Source: Anastatus disparis (Eukaryota > Arthropoda > Insecta > Hymenoptera > Eupelmidae). From it: a DNA stretch of 64,000 nt. The stretch covers positions 1,984,001 to 2,048,000 of the forward strand of contig JAFFSR010000239.1 of NCBI GenBank assembly GCA_017163975.1, read 5' to 3'. Position numbers and translations under genes: made by a program. The notes under the pieces were generated by a model that was not told where the DNA came from, made no database searches, and was given only the letters and a program-made list of their open reading frames with translations. Positions 11,960-24,700 of this stretch are shown one piece after another (the stretch's first letter is position 1; each line of letters opens with the position of its first letter).

Positions 11960-14900
11960 CTACCGTTGGTTCATAGAACTGGTACCAGGCTTGGAGACAT
12001 TAAAAGTAGTGGCCTGTGTTCTATCGGCCATCACAGGCTCAACGATAGCCTGAAGATTGGCAATTTCGCCTGCAGTGTCGCAATCATTCATAGCTGAATG
12101 AATGAATGCCAGACTACCTTCGCTGGATGAGGCTAAACTAGCTGAAAGAGGTGGGGAACGTTCCTTAGGCGAAGCAGACGAGGCGAGGTTCATTGCGGTA
12201 CTTGAATTTGTTCCATAAGTTGCTTGTTCAAGTTTTCCATGAAGCTCAAGAATACGACCTTCGAGTAATAAATTGATTTCAAGTTGAGCTTTGTACTTGG
12301 ACTCAACGGCCTCAAGTTCGGCCGAATGTTTTTCTTTAGATTCTTGCAAGAGACGTTGTTGATCTACAAGTTGAACTTCTTTACGAGCATCTTTGTGTTC
12401 GAGCTCGGAAAGACGTGATTTTACAGATTCAAGGAGTTGCGTTTGAGAGTCCAATTGTCTGCGAAGATCTGTGAATGAAATCTTTGATTGTAAATATCTG
12501 CAAGATATTTTATTAAGTGAAATTATACACAAATTCTTAAATATTATTTACTTGATACTTCTTCTGACCAAGACCTTTGTAATTGTGCAGCCTCCTGTCT
12601 AACCATGTGAGTGGGGCCAGTCATTTTTTCTTGTATTCTCGCTTGAGCCTGTTAATAGAAATACATAAAATCAAGTTTATTTTATACAAAATTTCGGAAT
12701 TTTTTCTCGACAGCATACGTTTGTCCCTTATTATTAAAAAAATTATAATATGAAAAATTAAGAACCATTATGAATTCTTACCTCTCCAAGTAGAAGAAAC
12801 CTCTTTTGCACAGCATCAAAAACACGTTTTAATTCTTCACTCTGATTTGCTGCTCTCAAAGCTTCTTTAAGTTGATGGGCGGCCTCAAAAAGTGTCGCTT
12901 CAACTGCTCGTGTTTGTTTCTCATATTCCGTCACCTTCTTTTTCTGATTTTTCAGTTCATCATCCAACGTTTCTATTCGATCTTTCAATGCAGCATTTTG
13001 TTGTTGTTCTTCTTTACACTATAAATTGAGTTTTTTTATTATTATAAATTTTGATTGATATTTTTTTCATAAGAAACACAACATTTAAAAATGGATCAAA
13101 ATTTGATAAAACTATTATAAAATTTACCTTTGACTGCCAATGGTTAATTGCTTCTACAAGTTTATTTTCTGACGTTCGAGCCTCCATTTTACTGCGACTC
13201 AATTCACTTTTCAATACCTCAACTTCATTTTCTGCTAATCTTAAATCGTTCGTCTACATCGATATAAATTAAATAATAAATTTAATTTATTATTAAATAT
13301 CTTGAAAAATTTTTTTAATTTGCAAATATTTTAATGTTACACTATGTATAAAGCATAATATAAATGATCAATTGTTTTGCTATGGTATTAGTAGATAATT
13401 ATCGTTTAGATAATATCATGGAAAATAATTGATATTAGCAAATGTTGCATAAAATAAATTGATTATATTGTTTAAATGATTCGATAAATTCAATTATATT
13501 TAAAACTCTAAATTTTGTTAAAATATATAATTAATAATATGTAAAAAATAATTATTCTAAGCATTTAGTATTTTTCCGAAAACAAGTAAAAAAATTGAAT
13601 ATTTTTCCAATAATAAATTCAAAATTACGATATTGATCTTATATACGTTAATTTGCATTTCATTAAAAATTAAAATGACTATATTTCATTACCATAGCAG
13701 AATTAAGTTCTTCGAGAGCGCGCGAATCTCGTAGTTTGCCGAGTAATCTACGATTTCTTTCGGCATGAACTTCTCTGCGCTGGCGTTCGAATTGTAATTG
13801 CATTTGCATAAGTTGTATTTGTTGATTAGCTCGATCCATTTCGCCCCAACAACCACCACCACCTATAGATTCGTTATTTTGTTCGTCGTTTATTTGTTGA
13901 TGTGATATTCCGTTTTCAGACTCGCCAGATCGTGAATTCGGCCAGTTTTGTTTTGATGCATTAGATCCTAAAAGATATATATTTTTTAAGGTATAAAATA
14001 TTAACATCAACTGACTTTGATGCGTGTTATGATAAGTGCTAAATTAATATTTCTTTATTTTAATTTGCCAACGTTTCGGCTCCTTGAAGTTTACCATTTA
14101 AAAAACAAAATCACAACTTAAAATTAATTCAAACAATCTAACATTTTTACTAACACAATAACAACTAATACGCCTTTGAGAGTTTTTGTGTTATGTCAAT
14201 ATTATGTTGTGGTGAGTCAAAGAAGAAAAAAATAGTAGAAAAAAAAATTTCTAGAAATCGCGGGTCCAGCGGAATAACATGACATGTTGCTTTGAGTTTG
14301 AAAAACATGACACGTCCCTTTAAAATTATATAGACGTGTCATGTTTTTGAAACTCAAAGCGACATCTCATCTTTTTCAACTTCAATTCGACGTGTCATGT
14401 TATTCCATTACACCCGCGAAATGTTAAATACTATTAATAACATAATGAATCGAATACAAAATATATGTTATCTAAAAAACACCTATAAAAAATAAAAAAC
14501 AATAAAAAATGTAAATAATTGTTTTGCTCCTACTAAAACTTTTGATAGGTCTACTCAAGCAATAATATATATATTAGATTTTATTCATTTCATTTAACGT
14601 CGCTGCATTTATGCTATCATTATAATGCTAATTAGCGACGGAGGTTTCTCAATATGTTTATGAACAAAGCATATGTATCGTATATAGTGATGCTCATATC
14701 AATCAGCCGCCGAGAGTGGATTTCGAACTCAAGTCAATTAATGTTAATTTTTTTTCTTCAATATATCAACATTTCCTGAGCGTTAATTTAAATCTTTATA
14801 TTTTTTTATTAAAGACATAATATATTTTGAAAAATATTAAATTGATAATCTTTTTATATCGTTAAACTAGATTGAAAATATTTTATTTTTTATGATTTAA

Positions 14901-17900
14901 CAATTGTTTTTTGTAATACTTACGAGGCCTGTTTTCTGAACAGTTTCCCACTCGAGCACACACTTCGATATAACGTTCGAGCATAGCGCTCGGCGAGAGC
15001 CTCTGTTCGTTATAACTAGTAACGTTAGAACTGACGCACTGCGCCGTATTTGTTGAATCGGCCACCTGGGCTCGTTGATCTAATATGTCGAAGAAGAAGC
15101 ATTCATAGGGTAGCATGCCGGAAATTTGTGTAGACGATTCCTCGGTTGTCGTTGACGATGTTTTCAAAGGTCGAATGCTTAAGAGATCGGGACAGGATAC
15201 CGTACGTTGCATCTACAGTGAATATATTTATGACTACTTTCATAAATTTTTATGTTAAATTTAATAAAATGTATTTATTATATTTTTAATTTATGATAAC
15301 TAAACAATGTCTTATATTAAATTTAAATAATTTTATTAAATATTTCGATAATAAATTTAATTATATGCTTATGCAATCAATTGTTTCTTTTTTAATTTTA
15401 TGATTTCAAATATACCTTTTCTGTTGATACTGGCGATATTGGTTGTTTACAACAAAACTTCATTCGTACTTTCCGCGATAAATCGTTTAACGTTTGTCGG
15501 TCTTTTTCGTTAAAGTCTTTAGATCCAAACGAAATTGACTTCCTCGAGGAAACAATATCAGAAACCTTTAAAAACATATTTTTAAAGAAAATTTAATAAC
15601 AGTATTTCTCTTACATTAAGGTGTATTAAAATCAAAAGCATTTTACTTCTTGATCTTCAGGCTGTGTTGGTTGATTTTGCCACGAGTCAACCCTACCATT
15701 AAGCACCGAGTTGACCTGTTCACTCGTTACAGTTGGCATTGAGATTTTCTTTACTACATCTTCTTGTTTTACAACCATAAATGTTGATGGTTCTTGTTTC
15801 ATAGCATTTTGTCTGTCAGCCACAATTTTTCCAAGTTTTCGATTAAGAATCGAATTGTTATCACCACTGCCAATACCACTTAATATTGAAGTTGCTGTTG
15901 ATGTTGAAGATATAGACGAATTGATTAACTGATGGTGATGGTGATGATGGTGGTGATTAACAGGCGTTGGAGTAGATGGTCGGCTAGAGTTAAGAAGACC
16001 TACGCCATTACCAAACGCACTTAAAGCGCGTACTGCTGCTGAACCTACTGGCATTTGTCGTGGTAACTGCCTTAAATCCTACAAATTAAATTTATAAAAA
16101 AATAATCACTTTACTTTTTTATATAAAATTAATAATATAAATATTTTTGTATATTGATAAAACATTCATAAAAAAATACGATTTCTATTACTTTTTTTTA
16201 TTTACTGAAATATACCTTGACGGGAGTAGTTTCAGGTGTAGCTTCAACTGCGGCTTCAGGTGGTGATGTTCTACTCCTATTTGTACTTACAGTACCACCA
16301 ATAATTGTACTAACACCTCCAGCTCCGCTACCCCCAGGTGTTGATGGGGTAGATTTTGCATCGTGCGAAAGCGGAGTAGCTTGAAGCGAGTTTGGTGGAG
16401 GTGGGCTATTTGCTGATACGACCATACTTGGAGACCAAAAACTTTCTTGATTGCCATTTGGCACATTTGTTGTTTCCACTACCATTGGAAATTCGGAATT
16501 GCTCACTGGTGTATAGGGACACGAGTAATCTGTAAATAAAATTTTTATTTTAAACTAACTTTTTTATTGTATTGCTTAAATTAAAGTAAAATTTATAATT
16601 AAAAATTGTACCTGATATTGGTGTGAAACGCATATTATTCAGCGAACTAGTTTCATCTCGATTTGATCTTTCCAATAAAGAAAACCTACTACATTCTGCA
16701 ACGACATCATGATGTTCCATTTTTTTCCATCTGTAAATGAATAATTTTTCTTTGTTATTAATTAAAATCAAAGCTTTTAACGTGAAAGTGAAAAAAAATT
16801 AAGGCATATATTCACTCAAAATTATTTATCAATACCTATTAAACATTTATTTTAAAAATACCTTGATGAAGAGATCTCTAATTCTTTGGACATGGTTACA
16901 AGCAAAGGGTGCATTCGTACGGAATCCAACATTGGACCAACGATTTTTTTAAAAATCGTTAATTGATCTCGTTGATGATATTGTTGTTTTAAAAAAGAAA
17001 CGAAGTTACATGGGTACATGGCGTAAAGTCTGTGAAATAAATTTTGCAATCCAACCTGGAATAAAAATAAAAGGTTTCTCAAGTTAAATGTTTTTGAAGA
17101 ATCTTAATACAATTTTTACATTTATTTTGAAAAATCAACGGATGTTTGTTGTATATTGAATAAGTGAAACGAAACAACTGTTTCTTAATATCATTTTTTA
17201 ACTTTTTAATTAGAACTTATTATAAACCAATTGTATTTTTTTGTTTTTTCAAATCATAATACAATACCTGCAAGTGAAGAAGATATAATTGATCTGCATC
17301 ACAGCCACTAATAAAATTCAACGACGTCATTGAAGTGTTAGAGTTCACGGACGAGATCGACAAAAATCGATGATAGTAGAACGATACGAGTCTAGAAAAC
17401 ACTTCAAATATTTCATGCAGATGAGGAGTTAATGCTGTTGGTAACATGGGTAACAGGGTTATCAGTAACAAAAGGGCACTCATTAGCAATACTATATCTT
17501 CTTCAATCTATAAAACCAGTTTAACAAATTTGAATAAAGAATAAATAATTATAATAATAGTTTGATTTTATTTCTAATTTTTTAATACCTTGAGTAAATG
17601 AAGCAATTGTTTGCAAAGTGTGTGACTAGCCAATTTGTATAGCCAGGTGGGTTGCCGTCGAGCCACATGACCAAGTAAAGTGAGTGTCCGAACCTTCTGT
17701 CCATTGTTAGTAGGCTTGGCAGCAAGTGTTTCAGTTAACTTATCAAATAAATGTTTATCGTGCGGTTCTCTCACACCTGCTAGAACCTCAACTGCTCTCA
17801 GAGAATCCGTTGAGAGATAATAATCAAATAATCCATTTACAAGCCAATTGTCTTTAGCTAAAAATAATACAAAAAATGTATAACTATTTAAAAAAAATAA

Positions 17901-18220
17901 AACTCAATAACAAATAAATTATATTAATTGTTAAAATTATTAATTTTTTAAACTGATCTTCAGTAAAATCTATGATCATAATTTAAAAAAAAAAAAAAAA
18001 TTAACAATCATTCCAGTCTTTAAATAATTTTTTCTTAAGAAAATTTTTATCATTTTATTTGTAACTAGTAATGATATCAAATTTTTTTATTAAACTTACT
18101 CGATAAGAAGTGATCATGGAAAACTTTTTTAATTTCCTCAACGTCACTGAGTTTGTTCGACTCTAGCATGTGAAAAAGTTCGGCCACTCCTGCATTGTTG
18201 CTGGCACTGGTGTTAGTCAT
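11960..18220 (-). CDS. TSC1: Tuberous sclerosis 1 protein (hamartin)
   Basis: Hamartin forms a complex with tuberin (TSC2, the Rheb GTPase-activating subunit) that restrains mTORC1 signalling at lysosomes. Fourteen coding exons keep frame: 18100-18220, 17589-17857, 17268-17507, 16862-17055, 16612-16730, 16216-16529, 15647-16078, 15416-15565, 14924-15212, 13693-13967, 13128-13253, 12782-13018, 12552-12648 and 11960-12468. They give 1123 residues (human 1164). The N-terminal solenoid has family blocks REPHDKHL..KL, LTLLGHVARRQPTWLYKL, FHRLYAMYPCNFVSFL and MEHHDVVAECSRFSL. The middle is Ser/Thr/Pro-rich with an eight-His tract (about residues 461-468). The C-terminal part (about 750-1060) is a long coiled coil starting near ERQRREVHAERNRRLLGKLR and ending in ILELHGKLEQ. 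For the last intron the acceptor at 12469-12471 is chosen over one 30 nt upstream because only it keeps frame. Intron 9 carries a MITE and a SINE copy. Confidence 0.96.
14259..14418. mobile_element. 160-bp MITE-like foldback element in TSC1 intron 9
   Basis: The terminal inverted repeats begin CGCGGGT and continue into GGAATAACATGACA on both sides, with a few mismatches. A second, inner inverted repeat (about 30 bp per arm, two mismatches: GCTTTGAGTTT, AAAAACATGACACGTC) makes almost the whole element self-complementary. AAAT flanks both ends and may be a target-site duplication. There is no coding capacity. The transposase superfamily is not identifiable by eye. Confidence 0.8.
14594..14740 (-). 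mobile_element. tRNA-derived SINE-like repeat in TSC1 intron 9
   Basis: Read on the minus strand, it begins with a B-box-like segment GAGTTCGAAATCCACTC. It continues through the shared body (GGCGGCTGATTGATA, TACATATGCTTTGTTCATAA, GAAACCTCCGTCGCTAATTA) and ends GCATAAATGCAGCGACGTTA. The same layout occurs at 33075-33262 and 11041-11157. The body ends at the same motif in each complete copy, as expected for a retroposed element. Confidence 0.8.
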
Positions 18221-18381
18221 GCCGAATGTGCCTTATTGTCTTCTGTGATATAGCTTCTTAGCTTGTTCTTCTTTCCAGCCCACACTTCAAATAAAAACCT
18301 GCTGCAGCTCTCCACTGTTTCACCATCACAACACCGCTGCCTTTTCAGCCTTACCTTCTCAATTTGACTCCTGATTGTCAT
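18217..18381 (-). promoter_or_regulatory. Possible 54-codon upstream ORF overlapping the TSC1 start codon
   Basis: An ATG at 18379-18381 opens a 54-codon frame. Its TGA (18217-18219) overlaps the TSC1 ATG (18218-18220) as ATGA. It lies in what is probably the last 5' UTR exon, with an acceptor AG at 18406-18407. Caution: inside it GAGAAG followed by GTAAGG is a good splice donor, and TATATCACAG shortly before the TSC1 ATG is a plausible acceptor, so the uORF could be spliced out in some or all transcripts. If retained, it would be expected to reduce or couple TSC1 translation. Confidence 0.4.
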
Positions 18382-21300
18382 TCGAAACTTGCTTTGTTTC
18401 TTCTTCTGGAAAATTGTATCAATAATGTTTATATATTAAACTGACAAAAACATATTTAAAATATTAGATTAACATGTTTATGAGTTATTTTTATTATTAT
18501 TAATTTCATAGCTAATTAAAGTATTAATATAATAAAGTATATCTTTATTTTGACTAGTTGGATGTGTTTCAAATTTTATTTCCTTAGATAGATAATTATA
18601 AAATTCAGTTCTAAACTAAAATTTGAAAATTTATCACTTACACAAATTATCATGAAGTAAAATTATATTTAAAGTAAAATTAGCAAAACACAATAATAAT
18701 TTATACAAGATATAAAAATAAGATAATCCCAACACAGAATAGATAATAAACATTATATATGAATAATTGATCAATGATATGTACGTGTATAAATACAGAT
18801 AAAAAAATTATATCTACATATTAATTTAAAATTGGAATTCATTTTTGACAGCTGACACTGTTCATTGTTTAGCAAATTCCAGATTACTTTCTTATCCTGT
18901 CGCACAATATCTATGCACTTTAAATAAACTTTAAAAATTTAACACAGTTTTAAAACAAATAAATCTTTTTTTGTAATATACATATTTATTTGATCGACAA
19001 AAAAATTAATACCTAAATTCTTTAGCCATGAAATCGCATTAGTGAATCCAAAGAAAAGGTAAAGTTGCACATATCACTAAGGGACGCCTGGTAATAGAAA
19101 AGAAATTCACACACTCGGCACAAACAGCTGATCGACGACGGGATACAAAATTGCCGTATAACCGAACGCGAATCTTTAAATCTTGCACGAATGGTTTTTC
19201 ATTTTATTTTTCATATGAAATCCGGAATGAAGACAAGCCCAAACTAATTAACTCCAAAGCCCACTGCATATATATAAAATTTTAATGGTAAAAACACGTT
19301 AACTTATATACGTGAGAAGCAAGAAGAGCGGATACGTGTGTATGTATACATGCGTATATATGTATACATACATAGATACTTGTACGTGGTCTGATCCAAT
19401 CCACGTCTGATCCGTCGCCGTTGTCGTCCGGCAGAGAGTGAACAACAAAACTTCAGTTAAGGAAAGAAAGACAGAGATAGACAAAGAGAAGTAAGAGAGA
19501 GGAAGAGATCGAACGTTGTGCAATTTGACGTATAAAACACATAGACTGGAGACGGTTAGAATCTAATAAGAGTGACAGAGAAAGCGGAAGAATTAAATGA
19601 AACGGCCGTGCCCCTTAGGTAGTTGGATGAAAGAATTGAAAATAAAAAAATCGTCTCACAGCTGCGCACTCCAACCATCACAGTTTTGTTCTTTGATTAT
19701 AACTGATATTATATATCTATATATATGTATGTATCAATGTATATCCTATATATACATGTGAATAATCGTACCGCTGTTCCTCCAGCTGTTGCTTGTCGTC
19801 GAAGTCCCGACGATGCTGCGGCTTTAAGCCCATGGAGATACGTGCACACACTAGAGGGTTAACCGGATCACTAAGCGCCCTCCCTAACTATACTTCATTT
19901 TTCTGTCTGTTCTTCTCTTCTCTCCTTTCCCCTCTCTCTCTCTCTTTCTCTCTTTCCAACACTTAGCCAGAGCTATAGGTTACTCTCTTTCTTATTAAGG
20001 ATCGATCTTTGCTTGTGTCGAAGGTGGTTAAAATGATTTCGAGATGTATCTCTCTCCATGTGCTGCGCTTAACCCGCGCGCACTCACAGCTGCCAATTAG
20101 CTATAGCTATACATAAATTATATGTAAAGCGACCTATCGAGCATTCATATCGAGACATTTGAATGTTAAAGCTCCGTAATTTTAGCTTTTAAGATAAAGC
20201 TCCGTAATTTTAGCTTTTAAGATAAAACTCCGTAATTTTAGCTTTTAAGATTTAAGATATAAATGGAGCGTTTTTAAAAAAAATAAAATCACCATTTTAC
20301 GTTAAATGTACTCTATGAAATTACTAAATTTTGAAGTATTTTCTTTGATTGTTTTTTAAACCAAATTCTATATTTTCAGGATCAATACAGTAGAATGAGA
20401 CAGATGTAGACAGACAAACTTATTCAGATTTATTTTCTTTAAAATAAAGATCTTATTAAAGACCTTATTGAAATTAAAAAATTGAAATTAAAAAACAAAA
20501 CACATTTAAGAATTAAATTTTAATACATCATGTAAACTGATAGAAGTCGTCGAGATGCACAAAATAATGTATCGGCTATATTTTGTATACATTTATATTT
20601 ATAAGTGGATATTTTTACTATTAATAAATATTGAAAATCCAAATTCTTTTAAATTTTAATTGTCGAAAAAAAACATAATTCTTCTGAGATTTCAAATATT
20701 TTTTAATTTAACAAACGTTTTAAAAAATATAAACAAATTATATGGCAAAACAAATTGATTCTTTTTCGTATGACTTGAAAAAAATTATGGGAATTTAAAT
20801 GACTTGGTAGATTGAAACCACGACAGCGCTTCTTGCTTTTATTATATGCTATTGATTACATGAGCGCGATAAAAAAATTTTGTTTTTTATAAATTTATCT
20901 CTTGATGTTATTAAATAAGTATAAATTTGAGTTTTTCCATGTTATAATAGGCGTAGAAGATTATTTTGAACAGTTTTATAAATTAAACAAATATAAAGGA
21001 ATAAATCGTAGAGATGTAACAATTGCATAATTTAATATTTAAAAAACTATAGCTTTATTTATTGCATTTTAGTAATGAAACTCTTTGGCAAACAAAATAA
21101 AAATTTTATTGTGCATGGGAAAAATTTTTTTTATAAGTTCTTAAGTTCTCAAATGATAACAATAACCAAAATACTATTTAGTTATAAGCGATGGCGTTCC
21201 GATCGTTACAACGAGCACTGTTAAAAATTTTTAATATGATTTTTAATATGAAATTACAAAAAGAAAATTATTTTTACTGTCATAAAAATTACATTTAAAT

Positions 21301-21780
21301 AAAAAAATAAAAAATATTTCTCATTTGAAAATATTAAATATTCAAGTAGAAAATGTCCAAATGTAGAAAGACCTTAATCATATATTAAGTGGATAGATAG
21401 ATCTGATGCAGTATTGCACAGTAGCACTGCATAAACCGCGTTGAATATAATAGAAAACTCGTGCGCGTTGTCGAGAATGAAAAGGGGCTGGCTAGGCTAG
21501 GCTAGCTGACTGCCTGCTGCTGCTTGGTTTTGGTGCGCGCGCCTTCACCCGTAGCCCATAAAAGTCAGCTTTTTTTCCTCCCCCTTGTTTGTTAATCCAC
21601 GCGCAAACACTTGTATTTTTAAAGGAATAAAGGAAAAACGAAGATAAATTTTAAGGGAGCGACGGCGCGCTCATCCTCGTCGTCGTCTTCTCAAAAAAAC
21701 AAAAGGAAAGAGATATATCTTAAGACAAAAAGAAAAAGTTTGAAGAATAACAACAGTTTTAGGATTGAAAATCAACGAAA
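18382..21780. other. Divergent spacer between TSC1 and NEURL4
   Basis: About 3.4 kb separates the TSC1 5' UTR from the NEURL4 start codon. GC-richer, CpG-containing stretches at about 19080-20110 and 21450-21700 are the likely promoter and 5' UTR areas of TSC1 and NEURL4 respectively. Between them are purine- and TA/TG-rich simple repeats (for example 19335-19375 and 19700-19760), a CT-rich run (about 19925-19960) and the 28-bp minisatellite. A donor-like TTTAG/GTATTA on the minus strand near 19011 could end a non-coding first TSC1 exon. No convincing additional coding exon. Confidence 0.5.
20167..20250. repeat. Three-copy 28-bp minisatellite
   Basis: Copies at 20167-20194, 20195-20222 and 20223-20250. 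The first two are identical and the third differs by one base. The unit contains AGCTCCGTAATTTTAGC, itself partly self-complementary. Confidence 0.9.
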
Positions 21781-24700
21781 ATGTTAGTCTTTCATAGAAA
21801 GTGCGGTGATAGAGTGAGCCTAGTTAACAATCAGTGTACAGCTGTAAGAAATGTCTCTGAATATAATTTTGGCTTGGTATTTAGTGCCGAGCCTTTAAAA
21901 GACGATGAGGTCTTTCAAGTTCGTATTGACAAAAAGGTTGGTTAAATGTTTTATTTCCATTATTTAAATAGATGTCTGTATCCTTATTCTTTTTTTAATG
22001 TTTTATATATTTTAATAATTGTATTCAGACTTTTGATGATAAATTCTTTAAATGATTTTATTGAACAATTTGTGATAAAATTTTGTTTTTAATTGGTCAT
22101 CATATTTTTTTAAAACAGTGTTTATTTGATTTATAAATGGGTCAGAAGAAGCAGTAATAACATTTTGAGTTTTCGTATAAATTAATTCTGCATCTAATTG
22201 CATTACCTTAAGAAGTTTCTTTAAAAAAATTCAATAGAAAAAAGGTTTTCAACATTTTTATTCAATAACTTTTGAAGATTATTATTATTTAATAATATAT
22301 TTTATTGATATCTAGTGTACATTTAATTTTATAATTAATATCTAATAACTTATAACATGCGTAATCTGTTTTGATTAGAAAAATATAAAAGAATTTAAAG
22401 ATTTTATTTGAACTGTATTAATATGAATTGAAATGACTAGAAAACATATATTACTTATTACAACAATTTATTTTGTGTGAACAAGTAATGAATAGAAAAT
22501 AAACAGATTTATATGTATTTTATTTAAATAACTTATACAGATGATGATATGGAGTGGTAGTATAGAGATTGGCGTAACAGCTTGTGATCCAGAGAACACC
22601 AGTTTACCAGCCTCAGCTACTAGTTTAAGACACGGATCTTGGATAATGACTGGATCCAGTATTGTGCATGATGGAGAACCTATTTTAGAATTATATGGTA
22701 TAGATTTAAGCACTTTAGATGAAGGAAATACTCTTGGAGTTTGTCGAACATCAAAGGTGCGAAAATTTTTTAAATTATTTAATTCATTTTTATACTGTAT
22801 TTAAAAAAATTAATCTTCTTTCAGGGTGAACTTGTTTTTTATGTTAATGGTTCACCTCAAGGAATAGCAGCTACGAACATACCACCACGAGTATTTGCAG
22901 TGATTAACATGTATGGAAACTGCATTCAAGTTACAACAGTGCAACCTACTGGTGGTCAAACATTAAATTGCAGTAACAGTGAACAAATATCTCATCAAAT
23001 AGAAATCAACAATGATTATACTATGGATGAAGGATCTAGTTCTTCAACTACAAATTTAGTTGCTAATTTAAATGTCAATCATAACGTATTACCAAAAAAT
23101 CCAAGTATAGCTGCTATAAGAGAAGATAGATTAAGGTTTCATGAAAGGGTAGGCTCACTTGTTAAATTGTCAAATAATGCTCGTACAGCTGAAAGAAGAA
23201 GACCTCTTGATGAATTTAATAATGGAGTAGTAATGACTCATAGGCCTTTAAGGGATAATGAACTATTTGAAGTAAGTAAACGTACTTGTTTGACTTTCAT
23301 GAGCCAATATTAAGCCTTTTGTATGTTCATTTATTTATATATTTATTTATTTACAATAATAAGTAATCAAAATTTTAAATAATAAATTTTAATAATACAA
23401 TAAATTATAAAATATGTTTTTTTAGATTAGGATAGATAGATTAGTTGATAAGTGGTCTGGTAGCATAGAGGTTGGCGTTACTACTCATAGTCCAACTGCC
23501 TTGGAATTTCCTGCAACAATGACAAATATGCGCTCTGGCACTACTATGATGTCTGGTTGTGGTATTTTGACTAATGGAAAAGGCACTCAACGTGAATATG
23601 GCGAATTTAATTTAGATGAACTTCGAGTTAGTTATTATCACTTTACACAATTTTTATTTTTATATAATATTTTACTTAAATAATAGAAATATTAATATCT
23701 TTTTTTATTGATCAATGCTAATCAATTATTAATCTTTCTTTTTTGTCTACTTTACTCAATAGCCAATTACATAATTATTTATGCTTAGATTATTTTTATT
23801 TGACATCAAAACCTTTTTATAAAAATAGATTATAACACTTAATTATAAAAATAAAATAACGATTTTGAAACGAACTTATTTTTTTGTATATTTAAATAAT
23901 TAATTATACTTAGCATCATTTATATTTTATTAATAATTAATTGTTCACATTCCAGGAAGGTGATAGAGTAGGAATGATGAGAAAAACCAATGGTAACCTT
24001 CATTACTTTATAAATGGCCTTGATCAAGGCATAGCTGCCAAAGTTCCTTCTGCAGTCTGGGGCGTTATAGATCTGTATGGAATGACGGTTAAAGTTACGA
24101 TTGTGGATCGTGATGAAAGAGAAGAACAAAATCTCGTTACTAGAAGAAATACATTGCAGTTACACGGTATTAATGGTTAGTATTTATATTTCTTACAATT
24201 TATTAAAGTTAAGTCTTTTAATAAAATTTTAAACTAATTATAATTTAAATGAAATTTTTTCATTACAGAAGCAGGTGAAACAGAAGAACCTTTAGATAGA
24301 TTAATGTTTCATTCATGTTGTGGTACTCGAGCAGATGTAATAAACAATGGACGTACAGCCCATCGACCAAAGTAATATTTTTGCTAACATATTAAAATAA
24401 AAAATGACATTATTATAAATATAAAAATTATTTTGTTATTTTTAGTGCTATAGATGACTTTAACAATGGCGTCGTCTTAACATCGAGACCTTTAAGGCCA
24501 AACGAATTGTTTGAAGTAAAATTGGATAAAATAGTTACGAAATGGGCAGGATCAATAGAAATAGGTGTTACTACACATTCTCCAACAGAATTAGAATTTC
24601 CATTTACAATGACAAATGTTAGGTGAATATCTAATTTGAGAGAAATTTTTAATTTATGGTTTATTGTGAAAAAATTTGTATCACATTCTATACTTAATTT

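Noticed and set aside
12469..12501. Upstream acceptor (TTGCAG) for the last TSC1 exon
   Set aside because: Joined to the previous donor it shifts frame and reaches a stop soon after; the acceptor 30 nt downstream keeps the coiled-coil frame.
19299..19523. 74-codon minus-strand ORF with hydrophobic start
   Set aside because: It lies in simple-repeat (TA/TG and GA) sequence; the apparent signal-like stretch is a composition artefact.
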